Notes: generated by a model not told the origin, from the sequence alone. DNA of 64,000 nucleotides from Hymenobacter sp. BT559 (GCF_016427535.1 NZ_JAELXV010000003.1:744001-808000), one strand, 5' to 3'; shown: positions 10,228 to 21,627, numbered from the stretch's first letter. A program made the numbers and translations.

Positions 10228-13200
10228 ATGGCTTTTGCAAAAAACAAGAAGTTAGTACAAGACTTCTCGAAGGTTACTATCTCGCTGGCCTCTCCCGAAG
10301 GTATTCTGGAGCGGAGCACGGGCGAAGTAGTAAAGCCGGAAACGATTAACTACCGTACCTACAAGCCCGAGATGGGTGGCCTGTTCTGCGAGCGCATTTT
10401 CGGTCCGGTGAAGGACTGGGAGTGCCATTGCGGCAAATACAAGCGCATCCGCTATAAGGGCATCATCTGCGACCGTTGCGGCGTGGAGGTGACCGAGAAA
10501 AAGGTACGCCGTGAGCGCATGGGCCACATCGAACTGGTGGTACCCGTAGCCCACATCTGGTACTTCAAGAGCCTGCCGAACAAAATAGGCTATCTGCTGG
10601 GCCTGCCTACTAAGAAGCTCGACCAGATTATCTACTACGAGCGCTACGTGGTGGTGCAGCCAGGCGTGCAAGCCGAAGAAGGTGTGCAGCAACTCGACTT
10701 CCTCACCGAGGACGAGTATCTGGACATCATCGACAAGCTGCCCCGCGAAAACCAGATGCTGCCCAACGATGACCCGCAAAAGTTCATCGCCAAAATGGGT
10801 GCCGACGCGCTGCAAATGCTGCTCGAGCGCATCAACCTCGACGAGCTGAGCTACTCGCTCCGCGACTCGGCTGCGCACGAGACTTCGCAGCAGCGTAAGG
10901 CTGAGGCCCTGAAGCGCCTGCGTGTAGTAGAAGCTTTCCGTGATGCCGCTACCCGTGTGGAGAACAAGCCCGAATGGATGGTTATCCGCATGGTGCCAGT
11001 TATTCCGCCGGAACTGCGCCCGCTGGTGCCGCTGGATGGTGGTCGCTTCGCGACTTCTGACTTGAACGACCTCTACCGTCGCGTTATAATTCGCAATAAC
11101 CGCCTCAAGCGCCTGATTGAAATCAAGGCTCCTGAAGTGATTCTGCGTAACGAAAAGCGCATGCTGCAAGAAGCAGTTGACTCGCTCTTCGACAACTCGC
11201 GTAAGGTGAACGCCGTGCGCGCCGAAGGTAACCGTGCACTGAAGTCGCTGTCCGACATGCTGAAAGGTAAGCAGGGCCGCTTCCGCCAGAACCTACTTGG
11301 TAAGCGTGTTGACTACTCGGGTCGTTCGGTAATCGTAGTAGGTCCTGAACTGAAGCTGCACGAATGCGGTCTGCCCAAGAACATGGCCGCCGAGCTGTTC
11401 AAGCCGTTCATCATCCGCAAGCTCATCGAGCGCGGTATCGTGAAAACGGTGAAGTCGGCTAAGAAAATCGTAGACCGCAAGGACGCCGTGGTTTGGGACA
11501 TCTTGGAGAATGTGCTGAAAGGCCACCCAGTACTTCTTAACCGTGCTCCTACGCTGCACCGCTTGGGTATCCAAGCATTCCAGCCGCGTCTCATTGAGGG
11601 CAAGGCTATTCAGCTGCACCCACTCGTGTGTACGGCCTTCAACGCTGACTTTGACGGTGACCAGATGGCTGTGCACGTGCCCCTAGGGCCGGCCGCTATC
11701 CTAGAAGCCTCGATGCTGATGCTGGCGTCGCACAACATCCTGAACCCTGCCAACGGCGCGCCCATCGCGGTACCGTCGCAGGACATGGTTCTAGGCTTGT
11801 ACTACGTAACCAAAGGCAAGCGCTCGACGCCTGAAGAGACTATTCAGGGCGAAGGCCGCACGTTCTACTCCGACGAGGAGGTAGTGATTGCGCTCAACGA
11901 GAAGCAACTGTCGAAGCACGCGTATATCAAGGTGAAAACCATGGTGCGTGACGAGAACGATGACCTCGTGCCAAAAATTATCGAAACTGTAGCTGGCCGC
12001 GTGCTCTTCAACCAACTCGTGCCACAGGCAGTAGGCTTCGTAGACGAGTTGTTGACTAAGAAGAAGCTCCAGCAGATTATCTCGCTGGTGTTTAAGCGCA
12101 CGGGCATGGCCCGCACCGCGCAGTTCTTGGATGACATCAAGACCCTAGGTTTCCAGTCGGCCTATAAAGGCGGCTTGAGCATGGGTCTGGGTGACATCAA
12201 CATCCCGGCCGAGAAAGATAAGCTCATTGCCCAAGCCCAAGCTGACGTAGCTGCCGTAACGCAGAACTACCAGATGGGTTTGATTACAAACAACGAGCGC
12301 TACAATCAAGTAATTGACATCTGGACGCGTATCAACTCGCAGATTACGGAGACGCTGATGGGTCGCCTCGAAAAGGAGAACCAAGGCTTCAACTCCATCT
12401 ACATGATGATGCACTCGGGCGCTCGTGGCTCGCGCGAGCAGATTCGCCAGCTTGGTGGTATGCGTGGTCTGATGGCTAAGCCTCAGAAGTCGCTACAAGG
12501 CTCGGTTGGTGAGATTATCGAAAACCCGATTTTGTCGAACTTCAAAGAAGGCCTCGACGTAATCGAGTACTTCATCTCGACGCACGGTGCTCGTAAGGGT
12601 CTGGCTGACACGGCTATGAAGACGGCTGACGCCGGCTATCTGACCCGTCGTCTGGTAGACGTGTCGCAGGATGTTATCGTGAACGAGCCCGATTGTGGCA
12701 CGCTGCGCGGTACTGAAACATTTGCCCTTAAGGACAATGAGGACATCGTAGAGCCTTTGGCCGAGCGTATCCTGGGTCGCACCGCGGTTCATGATATCAT
12801 CGACCCGTTGACCGATGAGCTGATTCTAGCTGCAGGTGAGCAAATCACGGAGGAAACTACCCGCCGTATCGATGCTACCAGCATCGAGTCGGTTGAGATT
12901 CGCTCGGTGCTGACTTGCGAAAGCAAGCGGGGCATTTGCGCCAAGTGCTACGGCCGTAACCTGGCTACTGGTCGCATGGTGCAGAAGGGCGAAGCTGTCG
13001 GTGTTATCGCCGCACAGTCGATTGGTGAGCCCGGTACGCAGCTAACACTCCGCACTTTCCACGTAGGTGGTACGGCTTCTAACATCACGGTAGAGCCGAA
13101 CATCCGCGCCAAGTTCAACGGGGTGATTGAGTTCGAAGATATCCGCACCGTTGCTGGTGTCAACGCTGAAGGCGCTGAAACTAACGTGGTGATGGGTCGC

Positions 13201-14583
13201 TCGGGTGAAATCCGCATCGTAGAAAAAGGCACCGGCAAAGTGTTCATCGCCAACCACGTGCCTTACGGCTCGTTCTTGCTGGTGAAGGAAGGCCAAGAAG
13301 TAGAAAAGGGCCAAGAGCTGGTAAACTGGGACCCGTACAACGCCGTTATTTTGGCCGAGTTCGACGGTACCATCCAGTACGATGCTATCACCGAAGGAAT
13401 CACCTACCGCGAGGAGGCTGACGAACAGACGGGCTTCCGCGAGAAGGTAATTACCGAATCGAAGGATAAGGCGCAAAACCCGTCTATAATCTTGATTCCG
13501 GCTAAAGGCGCAGATGCTGACGCTAATAAGTCGTACTCGATGCCGGTAGGCGCTCACTTGAACGTCGAAAACGGCACGAAGGTGAAAGCTGGTCACATCT
13601 TGGCTAAGATTCCCCGCGCAGTGGGCAAAACCCGTGACATCACGGGTGGTCTGCCCCGCGTAGTGGAGCTTTTCGAAGCCCGCAACCCGTCGAACCCGGC
13701 GGTAGTATCGGAAATCGACGGCGTTATTACCTACGGCTCGGTGAAGCGTGGTAACCGCGAAATCTTCGTAGAGTCGAAAGACGGTGTGAAGCGGAAATAC
13801 ATGGTGCCGCTGTCGAAGTTTATCCTCGTGCAGGACAACGACTTCGTGCGGGCCGGTGCACCGCTCTCCGACGGTGCCATCACTCCGAACGACATCCTGA
13901 ACATTCAGGGTCCGGGCGCGGTGCAGGAATACCTCGTGAATGAGATTCAGGAAGTATACCGTTTGCAGGGTGTGAAAATCAACGATAAGCACATTGAAGT
14001 TATCGTCCGCCAGATGATGCAGAAGGTGCTTGTGATGGACGCTGGCGACACGAGCTTCCTCGAAAACCAACTCGTGGATAAGGTATCGCTGATGGAAGAG
14101 AATGACATCATCATCGACATGAAAGTCGTGACTGATGCTGGTGATTCGACCGAGCTTCGTCCCGGTCAGATTATATCTTCCCGCAAGCTGCGCGACGAAA
14201 ATTCGTCGCTCCGCCGCCGCGACCTCAAGCTTGCTGAAGTGCGCGATGCTCAACCCGCCGTGTCGAAACCCACGCTGCAAGGTATCACGCAGGCTTCGCT
14301 AGGTACTGCTTCGTTTATCTCGGCCGCTTCGTTCCAAGAAACGACCAAGGTGCTAAGCGAAGCCGCTATCCGTGGCAAGGCTGACGAACTCCTAGGTCTG
14401 AAGGAGAACGTAATTGTAGGTCACCTCATTCCCGCTGGTACTGGCCTCCGCGAGTACCAAGGCATTGAGGTTACTTCGAAAGAAGACCTCGCTGCTCGTC
14501 AAAACGCCGCTGCTGCAGAGCCGGCCGCTCCCACCAAGCGTGCTTCGCGCGCCAAACGTGAGACGACGACCGCGCAGGACTAA
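10228..14583 (+). CDS. rpoC: DNA-directed RNA polymerase subunit beta'
   Basis: The beta' subunit carries the catalytic magnesium site NADFDGDQ at residues 472-479. The N-terminal zinc ribbon uses Cys66, Cys68, Cys81 and Cys84. A second cysteine cluster ([13 protein letters not shown]) lies near residue 896. The trigger-loop region [14 protein letters not shown] is intact. At 1451 residues it matches the Bacteroidetes length; the C-terminus ends in a basic Ala/Arg/Lys tail. Confidence 0.97.
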   Translation: MAFAKNKKLVQDFSKVTISLASPEGILERSTGEVVKPETINYRTYKPEMGGLFCERIFGPVKDWECHCGKYKRIRYKGIICDRCGVEVTEKKVRRERMGHIELVVPVAHIWYFKSLPNKIGYLLGLPTKKLDQIIYYERYVVVQPGVQAEEGVQQLDFLTEDEYLDIIDKLPRENQMLPNDDPQKFIAKMGADALQMLLERINLDELSYSLRDSAAHETSQQRKAEALKRLRVVEAFRDAATRVENKPEWMVIRMVPVIPPELRPLVPLDGGRFATSDLNDLYRRVIIRNNRLKRLIEIKAPEVILRNEKRMLQEAVDSLFDNSRKVNAVRAEGNRALKSLSDMLKGKQGRFRQNLLGKRVDYSGRSVIVVGPELKLHECGLPKNMAAELFKPFIIRKLIERGIVKTVKSAKKIVDRKDAVVWDILENVLKGHPVLLNRAPTLHRLGIQAFQPRLIEGKAIQLHPLVCTAFNADFDGDQMAVHVPLGPAAILEASMLMLASHNILNPANGAPIAVPSQDMVLGLYYVTKGKRSTPEETIQGEGRTFYSDEEVVIALNEKQLSKHAYIKVKTMVRDENDDLVPKIIETVAGRVLFNQLVPQAVGFVDELLTKKKLQQIISLVFKRTGMARTAQFLDDIKTLGFQSAYKGGLSMGLGDINIPAEKDKLIAQAQADVAAVTQNYQMGLITNNERYNQVIDIWTRINSQITETLMGRLEKENQGFNSIYMMMHSGARGSREQIRQLGGMRGLMAKPQKSLQGSVGEIIENPILSNFKEGLDVIEYFISTHGARKGLADTAMKTADAGYLTRRLVDVSQDVIVNEPDCGTLRGTETFALKDNEDIVEPLAERILGRTAVHDIIDPLTDELILAAGEQITEETTRRIDATSIESVEIRSVLTCESKRGICAKCYGRNLATGRMVQKGEAVGVIAAQSIGEPGTQLTLRTFHVGGTASNITVEPNIRAKFNGVIEFEDIRTVAGVNAEGAETNVVMGRSGEIRIVEKGTGKVFIANHVPYGSFLLVKEGQEVEKGQELVNWDPYNAVILAEFDGTIQYDAITEGITYREEADEQTGFREKVITESKDKAQNPSIILIPAKGADADANKSYSMPVGAHLNVENGTKVKAGHILAKIPRAVGKTRDITGGLPRVVELFEARNPSNPAVVSEIDGVITYGSVKRGNREIFVESKDGVKRKYMVPLSKFILVQDNDFVRAGAPLSDGAITPNDILNIQGPGAVQEYLVNEIQEVYRLQGVKINDKHIEVIVRQMMQKVLVMDAGDTSFLENQLVDKVSLMEENDIIIDMKVVTDAGDSTELRPGQIISSRKLRDENSSLRRRDLKLAEVRDAQPAVSKPTLQGITQASLGTASFISAASFQETTKVLSEAAIRGKADELLGLKENVIVGHLIPAGTGLREYQGIEVTSKEDLAARQNAAAAEPAAPTKRASRAKRETTTAQD

Positions 14584-14606
14584 TGAGTGATGTAGGTTTG
14601 TAAGAG

Positions 14607-14643
14607 AAACCCCGGCTAGCGTCAGCTAGTCGGGGTTTTTTGT
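14607..14643 (+). terminator. Intrinsic terminator after rpoC
   Basis: CCCCGGCTAGC and GCTAGTCGGGG form an 11-bp stem around GTCA, followed by TTTTTTG. It ends the rplKAJL-rpoBC transcription unit. Confidence 0.9.
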
Positions 14644-14902
14644 TTCTTTGTCAGCACGAAGCAAGTTGGCTATTTCATTATCACTGCTAGTGGAGTCTGG
14701 TTGATAATATATCAAATTATTGCCTAGATTCTTTATACAGCCAACAAATGTGTTTCTCAAGAGAACTTAGGCCCTGCTGAACCGGAATACCTAAATTACT
14801 CGGTCTGTCTTCTAATCATTATAATAGCACTGTTCACTGTTTTTGCGAGTATAAAGCAACTGAAGCTTTCAAGCAGCCTTGCAAAAGCAAAATAGTTAGA
14901 CC
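14644..14902 (+). other. AT-richer spacer before the DUF3467 gene
   Basis: No gene, repeat or clear TAnnTTTG promoter is seen in these 259 bases. The promoter of the downstream gene presumably lies here but cannot be pinpointed. Confidence 0.3.
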
Positions 14903-15229
14903 ATGCAACCATCCCAACCCCAGAATCCCGACCCAAACGCGCTCAACATTGAGCTAAGCGAAGAAATAGCCGAAGGCGAGTACGCCAACTTAGCCCTGAT
15001 TGCTCATAGTACCAGCGAGTTTGTGGTAGACTTCATCCGCATGATGCCCGGCGTACCTAAGGCCAAGGTTAAAGCCCGCATCGTGCTCACGCCCGAACAT
15101 GCTAAGCGGCTACTGTCGGCGCTAGAAGAGAATATTCAGCGTTTTGAGCAGAGCTATGGCCCTATCAAGCTGCACCAAGAAACGCCTAGCTACCCAATGA
15201 ACTTTGGTGGGGCAGTAGGGGAAGCCTAG
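14903..15229 (+). CDS. DUF3467 domain-containing protein
   Basis: This small acidic protein of 108 residues contains LNIELSEEIAEGEYANLALI, TSEFVVDFIRMMPG and RIVLTPEHAKRLLSAL, which match the DUF3467 family of Bacteroidetes and other bacteria. The function is unknown. The fold resembles a compact beta-sheet domain and a role with the transcription machinery has only been suggested by its position. It is commonly found next to rpoC, as here, between the rpoC terminator and the rpsL promoter. Confidence 0.85.
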   Translation: MQPSQPQNPDPNALNIELSEEIAEGEYANLALIAHSTSEFVVDFIRMMPGVPKAKVKARIVLTPEHAKRLLSALEENIQRFEQSYGPIKLHQETPSYPMNFGGAVGEA

Positions 15230-15279
15230 GGCATTGTAGCCAGCGGCTACGCAAGCGGAAGATTAACTTTTTCAGCAAG

Positions 15280-15311
15280 TTTGCTATTGCCAAACTATTT
15301 TCTTACCTTTG
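15280..15311 (+). promoter_or_regulatory. Promoter for rpsL-rpsG-fusA-rpsJ
   Basis: TACCTTTG at 15304-15311 is a perfect -7 element. TTTG at 15280-15283 gives a 20-base spacer. A small hairpin, GGGAGC/GCTCC (15328-15343), follows in the leader. Confidence 0.75.
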
Positions 15312-15360
15312 CAGGCCTGAAAATTTGGGAGCAAACGGCTCCTGTTCAACCAATCGCTAA

Positions 15361-15789
15361 ATGCCAACCATTAACCAACTCGTACGGAAAGGCCGTGAGG
15401 CTTTGACTACCAAGTCGAAGTCGCCCGCCCTTGATTCGTGCCCGCAGCGTCGGGGCGTGTGCACCCGTGTGTACACCACCACGCCTAAGAAGCCGAACTC
15501 GGCTATGCGCAAAGTGGCCCGTGTGCGCCTTACCAACGGTAAGGAAGTAAACGCATACATCCCCGGTGAAGGCCACAACCTCCAAGAGCACAGCATCGTG
15601 CTCATTCGTGGAGGCCGGGTAAAAGACCTGCCAGGCGTTCGCTACCACATCATCCGTGGTGCGCTCGACACGGCTGGCGTTAATGGTCGCCTCCAGCGCC
15701 GCTCGAAGTACGGCGCCAAGCGTCCGAAGCCGGGCCAAGTTGCCGCAGCCGGCAAAGGTGGCAAACCAGCACCCGGTAAGAAAAAGTAA
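15361..15789 (+). CDS. rpsL: 30S ribosomal protein S12 (uS12)
   Basis: S12 lines the decoding centre. The 142 residues include the conserved [17 protein letters not shown] and [11 protein letters not shown] segments; both lysines whose change gives streptomycin resistance are wild type. The C-terminus has a basic Gly/Ala/Lys extension ([13 protein letters not shown]), longer than in E. coli and common in Bacteroidetes. Confidence 0.97.
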   Translation: MPTINQLVRKGREALTTKSKSPALDSCPQRRGVCTRVYTTTPKKPNSAMRKVARVRLTNGKEVNAYIPGEGHNLQEHSIVLIRGGRVKDLPGVRYHIIRGALDTAGVNGRLQRRSKYGAKRPKPGQVAAAGKGGKPAPGKKK

Positions 15790-15795
15790 TTTAGT

Positions 15796-15874
15796 AGTTG
15801 TCAGTTGCTAGTTGTCAGTTGTTCGTGATTGTTCACGCAAGCAACTGACAACTAACAACTAACAACTGACAACT
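15796..15874. repeat. Palindromic repeat between rpsL and rpsG
   Basis: The 26 bases at 15796-15821 are built from two copies of AGTTGTCAGTTG and pair with 15842-15874, which contains CAACTGACAACT twice. The insertion nearly fills the rpsL-rpsG gap and would form a large hairpin in the operon mRNA. Confidence 0.75.
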
Positions 15875-15884
15875 CTATACAACT

Positions 15885-16352
15885 ATGCGTAAGTCAAAAC
15901 CGAAAAAGCGCATCCTCCTGCCGGACCCCAAGTTCAAGGAGACGCTCGTAACCCGCTTCGTCAATTACATGATGTATGACGGGAAAAAGAACCTGGCCTA
16001 CACCATTTTCTACGATGCCGTAGAGCAGGTGGAGACCCGTACCAAAGAGAACGGCCTCGAAATGTGGCGCAAAGCGTTGAACAACGTAATGCCGACTGTA
16101 GAGGTAAAGAGCCGCCGCGTAGGTGGTGCTACGTTCCAAGTGCCGATTGAAGTGCGTGCTGACCGCCGCATTGCTGTTGGCTCGAAGTGGCTGATTCAGT
16201 ACGCTCGTCGTCGTGGTGAGAAAACCATGAAAGACAAGCTGGCTGGTGAAATCATTGCTGCTGCCAAAGGTGAAGGTGCTGCCGTTAAGAAAAAAGACGA
16301 CACCCACCGGATGGCCGAAGCCAACAAGGCCTTCTCGCACTTCCGTTTCTAA
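15885..16352 (+). CDS. rpsG: 30S ribosomal protein S7 (uS7)
   Basis: S7 nucleates assembly of the 30S head and contacts E-site tRNA. The 155 residues begin [15 protein letters not shown] and contain [15 protein letters not shown], the conserved FQVPIEV.ADRR loop and a C-terminal [13 protein letters not shown]. It sits between rpsL and fusA, separated from each by a palindromic repeat. Confidence 0.97.
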   Translation: MRKSKPKKRILLPDPKFKETLVTRFVNYMMYDGKKNLAYTIFYDAVEQVETRTKENGLEMWRKALNNVMPTVEVKSRRVGGATFQVPIEVRADRRIAVGSKWLIQYARRRGEKTMKDKLAGEIIAAAKGEGAAVKKKDDTHRMAEANKAFSHFRF

Positions 16353-16360
16353 TATATCGG

Positions 16361-16445
16361 GCGTTTAGCGGGTTGTTGAGTTTAGATTGAATGTTTAGCC
16401 ACTTTTGGTTGTCTTCCTCTCTGAACTCAACAATCCGCTAACGCG
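16361..16445. repeat. Palindromic repeat between rpsG and fusA
   Basis: GCGTTTAGCGGGTTGTTGAG at 16361-16380 is complementary, with a few mismatches, to 16424-16445 (ending CCGCTAACGCGC). The intervening loop is about 40 bases. It has no T tract, so it is not a classical terminator. Confidence 0.65.
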
Positions 16446-16462
16446 CTATTTAACCTACCGTA

Positions 16463-18604
16463 ATGGCAGTCAACAAAGACCTTCAGTACCTGCGCAACAT
16501 TGGTATCATGGCCCACATCGATGCGGGCAAGACTACCACTTCGGAGCGCATTCTTTACTACACGGGTAAAACTCACAAAATCGGGGAGGTACACGACGGT
16601 GCCGCCACGATGGACTGGATGGAGCAGGAGCAGGAGCGTGGCATTACCATCACCTCGGCTGCTACTACTACCTTCTGGAATTACCCCACTGACGCGAAGG
16701 GCAACCAAACCGGCGAAACCAAGCAGTACAAGATTAACCTTATTGACACCCCCGGTCACGTTGACTTTACGGTGGAAGTAGAGCGTTCGTTGCGTGTGCT
16801 TGACGGTGCCGTAGCTCTTTTCTGCGCCGTATCGGGCGTAGAGCCGCAGTCGGAAACCGTATGGCGTCAGGCTGACAAATATCACGTGCCGCGTATCTGC
16901 TTCGTCAACAAGATGGACCGTGCTGGCGCTGACTTCTTCAAGGCCGTTAATGAAATCAAGGATAAACTCGGCGCTAATCCTGTGCCGCTGCAAATCCCAA
17001 TTGGTGCTGAGGACACTTTTAAAGGCGTAGTTGACCTGCTGACTGGCAAAGCCATCGTGTGGGACGACAAAACCGAAGGCAAATCGTACGACGAGATTCC
17101 CGTTCCCGAGGACCTCGTTGACACGGTTGCCGAGTGGCGCGAGAAGCTCATCGAGAGCGTTGCCGAGTACGACGACACTCTGATGGAAAAATTCTTCGAG
17201 GACCCGGACAGCATCACCCGCGAAGAAATGATGGACGTTATCCGCAAAGCGGTTATCGACATGAAGTTCTCGCCTGTACTGTGCGGTTCGGCCTTCAAGA
17301 ACAAGGGTGTGCAGACCATGCTAGATGCCGTAATGGCCTACCTGCCGTCGCCGCTCGACATGCCTGCTATCGAGGGTACCAACCCCGAAACCGGCGAGCC
17401 CATTGAGCGTCACCCCGATAACTCGGAGCCTTTCACCGCCCTCGCATTCAAAATTGCTACCGACCCTTATGTAGGTCGTCTGTGCTTCTTCCGCTGCTAC
17501 AGCGGTCAGCTCGACGGTGGTTCGTATGTGTTGAACAACCGCACCGGCAAGAAAGAGCGTATCTCGCGCCTCATGCAGATGCACTCCAATAAGCAAAACC
17601 CGATTGAGAAAATCCAAGCGGGTGACATTGCAGCTGGTGTTGGCTTCAAAGACATTAAAACCGGTGACACGCTAACCGACGAAAAGAATCCGCTGGTTCT
17701 GGAGTCGATGAGCTTCCCCGAGCCGGTAATCGGCTACGCTATCGAGCCTAAGACGCAAGCTGACGTGGACAAAATGGGTATGGCTATCGCCAAGCTCATC
17801 GAGGAAGACCCCACACTACGCGTTAATACCGACGAGGAAACCGGCCAGACCATCCTACGTGGTATGGGTGAATTGCACCTTGAAATCATCATCGACCGTA
17901 TGCGTCGTGAGTTCAAAGTGGAAATCAACCAAGGTGCTCCCCAGGTTGCTTACAAGGAGATGCTCACCAAGAAAGTTGAGCACCGCGAAACCTACAAGAA
18001 GCAAACCGGTGGCCGTGGTAAGTTCGGCGACATCGTGTTTGAACTTGGCCCGAAAGAAACTGAGCCCGAAAAGGCTGGTCTAGAGTTCGACAATGCTATC
18101 GTAGGTGGTGTTATCCCCCGCGAATTCATTGCCCCCATTCAGAAAGGTTTTGAAGAAGCCATGAAGCGCGGGCCGTTGGCTGGCTTCCCCATCGAAACGA
18201 TGAAGGTGCGCCTGTTCCACGGTTCGTACCACGACGTTGACTCGGACGCCCTGTCGTTCGAACTCGCTGCTCGTGACGGCTTCCGTGAGGCTGCTCGCAA
18301 AGCCGGTCCAAAACTGCTTGAGCCCATCATGGCCGTTGAAGTAGTTTGCCCCGACGAGTACACAGGTCCCGTAACCGGTGACTTGAACCGTCGTCGTGGT
18401 CTGATGAAAGGTATGGACACCAAAGGCGGTGCTCAGGTTATTAAGGCTGACGTTCCGCTGTCGGAACTGTTCGGCTACGTGACCGACCTGCGCACGCTGT
18501 CTTCGGGCCGTGCTTCGGCATCGCTAACCTTCTCGCACTACGAGCAGGTGCCCACTAACATGGCTGAAGCCATTGTGGCCAAAACCAAAGGCACTCGCGC
18601 CTAG
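16463..18604 (+). CDS. fusA: Translation elongation factor G
   Basis: EF-G is the GTPase that drives translocation. The 713 residues contain the G1 loop [15 protein letters not shown], the switch segment [19 protein letters not shown] and NKMD, followed by domains II-V. It lies in the usual str order after rpsG and before rpsJ (46 bases). Confidence 0.98.
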   Translation: MAVNKDLQYLRNIGIMAHIDAGKTTTSERILYYTGKTHKIGEVHDGAATMDWMEQEQERGITITSAATTTFWNYPTDAKGNQTGETKQYKINLIDTPGHVDFTVEVERSLRVLDGAVALFCAVSGVEPQSETVWRQADKYHVPRICFVNKMDRAGADFFKAVNEIKDKLGANPVPLQIPIGAEDTFKGVVDLLTGKAIVWDDKTEGKSYDEIPVPEDLVDTVAEWREKLIESVAEYDDTLMEKFFEDPDSITREEMMDVIRKAVIDMKFSPVLCGSAFKNKGVQTMLDAVMAYLPSPLDMPAIEGTNPETGEPIERHPDNSEPFTALAFKIATDPYVGRLCFFRCYSGQLDGGSYVLNNRTGKKERISRLMQMHSNKQNPIEKIQAGDIAAGVGFKDIKTGDTLTDEKNPLVLESMSFPEPVIGYAIEPKTQADVDKMGMAIAKLIEEDPTLRVNTDEETGQTILRGMGELHLEIIIDRMRREFKVEINQGAPQVAYKEMLTKKVEHRETYKKQTGGRGKFGDIVFELGPKETEPEKAGLEFDNAIVGGVIPREFIAPIQKGFEEAMKRGPLAGFPIETMKVRLFHGSYHDVDSDALSFELAARDGFREAARKAGPKLLEPIMAVEVVCPDEYTGPVTGDLNRRRGLMKGMDTKGGAQVIKADVPLSELFGYVTDLRTLSSGRASASLTFSHYEQVPTNMAEAIVAKTKGTRA

Positions 18605-18650
18605 TATTATCTCAGCTTGTCAACCCTAGGGCAATCGGCCCTAACCAACC

Positions 18651-18956
18651 ATGAACCAAAAAATCAGAATCAAGCTGAAAAGCTACGACCACAACTTGGT
18701 CGATAAGTCTTCCGAGAAAATCGTGAAGGCTGTAAAAGCTACCGGTGCCATCGTAAGCGGCCCAATTCCGTTGCCCACGGAAAAGGAGAAGTACACGGTG
18801 CTGCGTTCGCCCCACGTAAACAAGAAGAGCCGGGAGCAATTCCAGCTCTGCACCTACAAGCGTTTGGTTGACATCTTCTCGACCAGCAGCAAGACGGTAG
18901 ATGCGCTGATGAAGCTGGAACTGCCCAGCGGCGTTGACGTTGAAATCAAAGTCTGA
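18651..18956 (+). CDS. rpsJ: 30S ribosomal protein S10 (uS10)
   Basis: S10 is a head protein that also pairs with NusB in antitermination. The 101 residues start [18 protein letters not shown] and keep the conserved loop [13 protein letters not shown]. It is attached to the str operon here and is followed by a terminator instead of running into rplC. Confidence 0.97.
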   Translation: MNQKIRIKLKSYDHNLVDKSSEKIVKAVKATGAIVSGPIPLPTEKEKYTVLRSPHVNKKSREQFQLCTYKRLVDIFSTSSKTVDALMKLELPSGVDVEIKV

Positions 18957-18976
18957 GCCTAACTCTTGAATTAACG

Positions 18977-19014
18977 AAAAGCCCCGTTGGTCATTGGCCG
19001 GCGGGGCTTTTTGT
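18977..19014 (+). terminator. Intrinsic terminator after rpsJ
   Basis: AAAAGCCCCG (18977-18986) pairs with CGGGGCTTTT (19002-19011), followed by TTGTTG. It separates rpsJ from the rplC-rpsN unit. Confidence 0.88.
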
Positions 19015-19117
19015 TGCTGTAGACCCAAAAGGTCTATCTAGGGTTGGTAGCAGGAGCTAAATGCCTCACTGCTAAATTTATTTCTCATCTACCCTGGTAA
19101 TTACCAGATATTCTCCT

Positions 19118-19125
19118 TACCTTTG
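19118..19125 (+). promoter_or_regulatory. Promoter (-7 element) for the rplC-rpsN unit
   Basis: TACCTTTG at 19118-19125 is followed by CACTCCC, the same 15 bases as at the tRNA-Trp promoter. The -33 element is less clear. Transcription would start near 19132. Confidence 0.7.
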
Positions 19126-19137
19126 CACTCCCTTAGC

Positions 19138-19166
19138 GAAAAGGCCACTCGGGCCTTTTCTTTTTG
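19138..19166 (+). terminator. Leader terminator/attenuator upstream of rplC
   Basis: GAAAAGGCC (19138-19146) pairs with GGCCTTTTC (19152-19160) and is followed by TTTTTG. It lies within the first 30 transcribed bases after the rplC promoter and 22 bases before the rplC start. This is the layout of a transcription attenuator rather than the end of the preceding gene, which already has its own terminator. Confidence 0.6.
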
Positions 19167-19188
19167 TGTCATTTAATATCCACACAGA

Positions 19189-19809
19189 ATGCCTGGCATC
19201 ATCGGTAAAAAAATCGGTATGACAAGCCTCTTCACTCCGGACGGGAAGAACATTCCTTGCACGCTCATCGAAGCGGGTCCGTGCGTAGTGACGCAGGTTA
19301 AGACTGTCGAAAGCGACGGTTACAACGCAGTTCAAATTGCCTACGGCGAGAAGAAAGCGAAGAATACCACTAAGGCACTGGCTGGCCACTTCGCCAAAGC
19401 CGGCACCACCCCCAAGAAGCGTTTGGTAGAGTTCCGCACTGAGGACGTAGCCACCTATTCGCTCGGCAGCACGGTTGAAACCTCGCTGTTCGAAGAAGGT
19501 GAGTTCGTTGACGTAGTTGGTACCTCGAAAGGTAAAGGCTTCCAAGGTGTTGTAAAGCGTTACAACTTCCAAGGTGTGGGTGGCCAAACCCACGGTCAGC
19601 ACAACCGTCTGCGTCACCCCGGTTCTATCGGTGCGTGCTCGTGGCCTTCCCGCGTATTCAAAGGAATGCGTATGGGTGGCCGCATGGGTACCGACCGCGT
19701 CAAGATTCAGAACCTGAAAGTGATGCGTATTGTGGCTGATAAGAACCTGATTTTGGTGAGCGGCTCGGTGCCCGGTGCCAAGAACGGCTACGTGGTTCTG
19801 GAGAAATAA
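19189..19809 (+). CDS. rplC: 50S ribosomal protein L3 (uL3)
   Basis: L3 is an early 50S assembly protein reaching the peptidyl transferase centre. The 206 residues begin [15 protein letters not shown] and contain the conserved [11 protein letters not shown] and [16 protein letters not shown] loop. It is the first gene of the shortened S10/spc block, with 19 bases to rplD. Confidence 0.97.
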   Translation: MPGIIGKKIGMTSLFTPDGKNIPCTLIEAGPCVVTQVKTVESDGYNAVQIAYGEKKAKNTTKALAGHFAKAGTTPKKRLVEFRTEDVATYSLGSTVETSLFEEGEFVDVVGTSKGKGFQGVVKRYNFQGVGGQTHGQHNRLRHPGSIGACSWPSRVFKGMRMGGRMGTDRVKIQNLKVMRIVADKNLILVSGSVPGAKNGYVVLEK

Positions 19810-19828
19810 CCTGCTAAGCTTACTAGAG

Positions 19829-20476
19829 ATGGAACTGTCCGTATTCAATAGCAAAGGCGAAGACACCGGCCGTAAGGTTACGCTGTCAGACGCCGTGTTC
19901 GGCCACGAGCCGAACGAGCACGTCATGTACCTTGACGTGAAGCAGTACTTGGCCAATCAGCGCCAGGGTACGCACAAATCGAAGCAGCGCGCCGAAGTGG
20001 CTCGCACCACCAAGAAACTGAAGAAGCAGAAAGGCACCGGTGGTGCTCGTGCTGGTTCGATGAAATCGGGTGTATTCGTAGGTGGTGGCCGTATGTTCGG
20101 CCCGCAGCCTCGCGATTATGGCTTCAAGCTGAACAAAAAGACTAAGCGCGTTGCGCGTCTGTCCGCTCTGTCGGTGCTGGCTCGCGAAGGCAAAGTAGCT
20201 CTGGTTGAAAACCTAACGCTGAGCGCTCCTAAGACTAAAGAGTTTGTTGCCATTCTCGACGGTCTGAAGCTCAACAATGGCCGCAAGACCTTGTACGTAG
20301 CTGCTGAGGCTGACAAGAACTTGCTGCTAAGCGCCCGCAACGTGCAAAAGGTGAAAATTGCTACCCCTGTAGCTCTTAACACCCACGATTTGCTGAACAC
20401 CGACACCCTGCTATTGAGTGAGGATGGTCTGCGTTCGCTGGAGCAATTGTACACCGCTAACAACTCTGCCGAATAA
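19829..20476 (+). CDS. rplD: 50S ribosomal protein L4 (uL4)
   Basis: L4 lines the exit tunnel and autoregulates the S10 operon in some bacteria. The conserved start MELSVFNSKGEDTG is at 19829, giving 215 residues; an upstream in-frame start would run back into rplC. The tunnel loop contains KKLKKQKGTGGARAG. Its stop overlaps the rplW start by one base (TAATG). Confidence 0.95.
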   Translation: MELSVFNSKGEDTGRKVTLSDAVFGHEPNEHVMYLDVKQYLANQRQGTHKSKQRAEVARTTKKLKKQKGTGGARAGSMKSGVFVGGGRMFGPQPRDYGFKLNKKTKRVARLSALSVLAREGKVALVENLTLSAPKTKEFVAILDGLKLNNGRKTLYVAAEADKNLLLSARNVQKVKIATPVALNTHDLLNTDTLLLSEDGLRSLEQLYTANNSAE

Positions 20477-20763
20477 TGAGCACGCTAAAACGCCCCATTA
20501 TCACTGAGAAGGCTACCAGCCTCACCGAAAAAGGCCGCTATGTGTTCGAAGTAGAGCGCACAGCCAACAAGGTGCAGATTAAAAAGGACATCGAGCAACT
20601 TTACGGCGTAACCGTGCTAGACATCAACACGATGCGCACGATTGGCAAAGTGAAGTCGAAGTTCACTAAAGGTGGCCAAGTTTCAGGTCGTCGCGCCCAC
20701 GGCAAAAAGGCCGTCGTGACCCTGAAAGATGGTGACATCATTGATTTCTACGGCAACCTGTAG
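20476..20763 (+). CDS. rplW: 50S ribosomal protein L23 (uL23)
   Basis: L23 docks trigger factor and SRP at the tunnel exit. The 95 residues contain RPIITEKAT and the conserved YVFEVERTANKVQIKKDIE. The ATG overlaps the rplD stop, so translation is probably coupled. Confidence 0.96.
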   Translation: MSTLKRPIITEKATSLTEKGRYVFEVERTANKVQIKKDIEQLYGVTVLDINTMRTIGKVKSKFTKGGQVSGRRAHGKKAVVTLKDGDIIDFYGNL

Positions 20764-20796
20764 TTGCCTTCGCCGCAAAAGCCCAACTAGCTAGTA

Positions 20797-21624
20797 ATGG
20801 CACTTAAAAAACTCAGACCAACTACGCCCGGCCAGCGTTTCCGCGTGGCCCCGGCCTTCGACGAGCTAACCACGTCGACGCCGGAGAAGTCGTTGCTGAC
20901 CTCGCTCAAAAAGAGCGGCGGTCGTAACTCTTCGGGTAAGATGTCGAACCGCTACATCGGCGGTGGACACAAAACCCAATATCGTATCGTTGACTTCAAG
21001 CGTGATAAGAACGGTGTTCCGGCCACGGTGAAGACTATCGAATACGACCCTAACCGCACTGCTCGTATTGCCCTGCTGCACTACGCCGACGGCGAGAAGC
21101 GCTACATTATCGCCCCCGCTGGCCTGAATGTAGATACCGTTATCGTATCGGGCCCTGGTGTAGCTCCCGAAGTTGGCAACGCTCTGCCGCTCCGCGAGAT
21201 GCCCCTAGGTACCATCGTGCACAACATCGAGCTGCAGCCTGGTCAAGGCGCCGCTATCGCTCGTTCGGCTGGTACTTACGCGCAGCTAGTAGCTCGCGAA
21301 GACCGTTACGCCACGCTGAAATTGCCTTCGGGTGAGATGCGCATGGTGCTGGTTACCTGCACCGCTACGGTGGGTACCGTGTCGAACGGCGACCACATGA
21401 ACGTGGTAATGGGCAAGGCTGGCCGCAATCGTTGGGCTGGTCGTCGTCCCCGCGTTCGTGGTGTGGCTATGAACCCTGTTGACCACCCCATGGGTGGTGG
21501 TGAAGGTAAGTCGTCGGGTGGTCACCCGCGCAGCCGTAACGGCATCTTCGCTAAGGGTCAGAAAACCCGCAACAAGAACAAGTACTCTGAAAACCTGATT
21601 GTCAGCCGCAAAGGCAAGAAGTAA
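20797..21624 (+). CDS. rplB: 50S ribosomal protein L2 (uL2)
   Basis: L2 joins the subunits and supports the peptidyl transferase centre. The 275 residues contain [18 protein letters not shown] and the catalytic-region histidine in [17 protein letters not shown]. It ends in a basic tail and is followed 3 bases later by rpsS. Confidence 0.98.
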   Translation: MALKKLRPTTPGQRFRVAPAFDELTTSTPEKSLLTSLKKSGGRNSSGKMSNRYIGGGHKTQYRIVDFKRDKNGVPATVKTIEYDPNRTARIALLHYADGEKRYIIAPAGLNVDTVIVSGPGVAPEVGNALPLREMPLGTIVHNIELQPGQGAAIARSAGTYAQLVAREDRYATLKLPSGEMRMVLVTCTATVGTVSNGDHMNVVMGKAGRNRWAGRRPRVRGVAMNPVDHPMGGGEGKSSGGHPRSRNGIFAKGQKTRNKNKYSENLIVSRKGKK

Positions 21625-21627
21625 TAT

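Noticed and set aside
13042..14280. 412-codon open frame on the - strand over rpoC
   Set aside because: It is the antisense shadow of conserved rpoC sequence, with a His/Val-rich composition produced by the complementary codons.
14903..15229. DUF3467 protein as an RNA polymerase subunit
   Set aside because: Position beside rpoC is suggestive, but there is no similarity to omega, delta or epsilon subunits, so only the family name is given.
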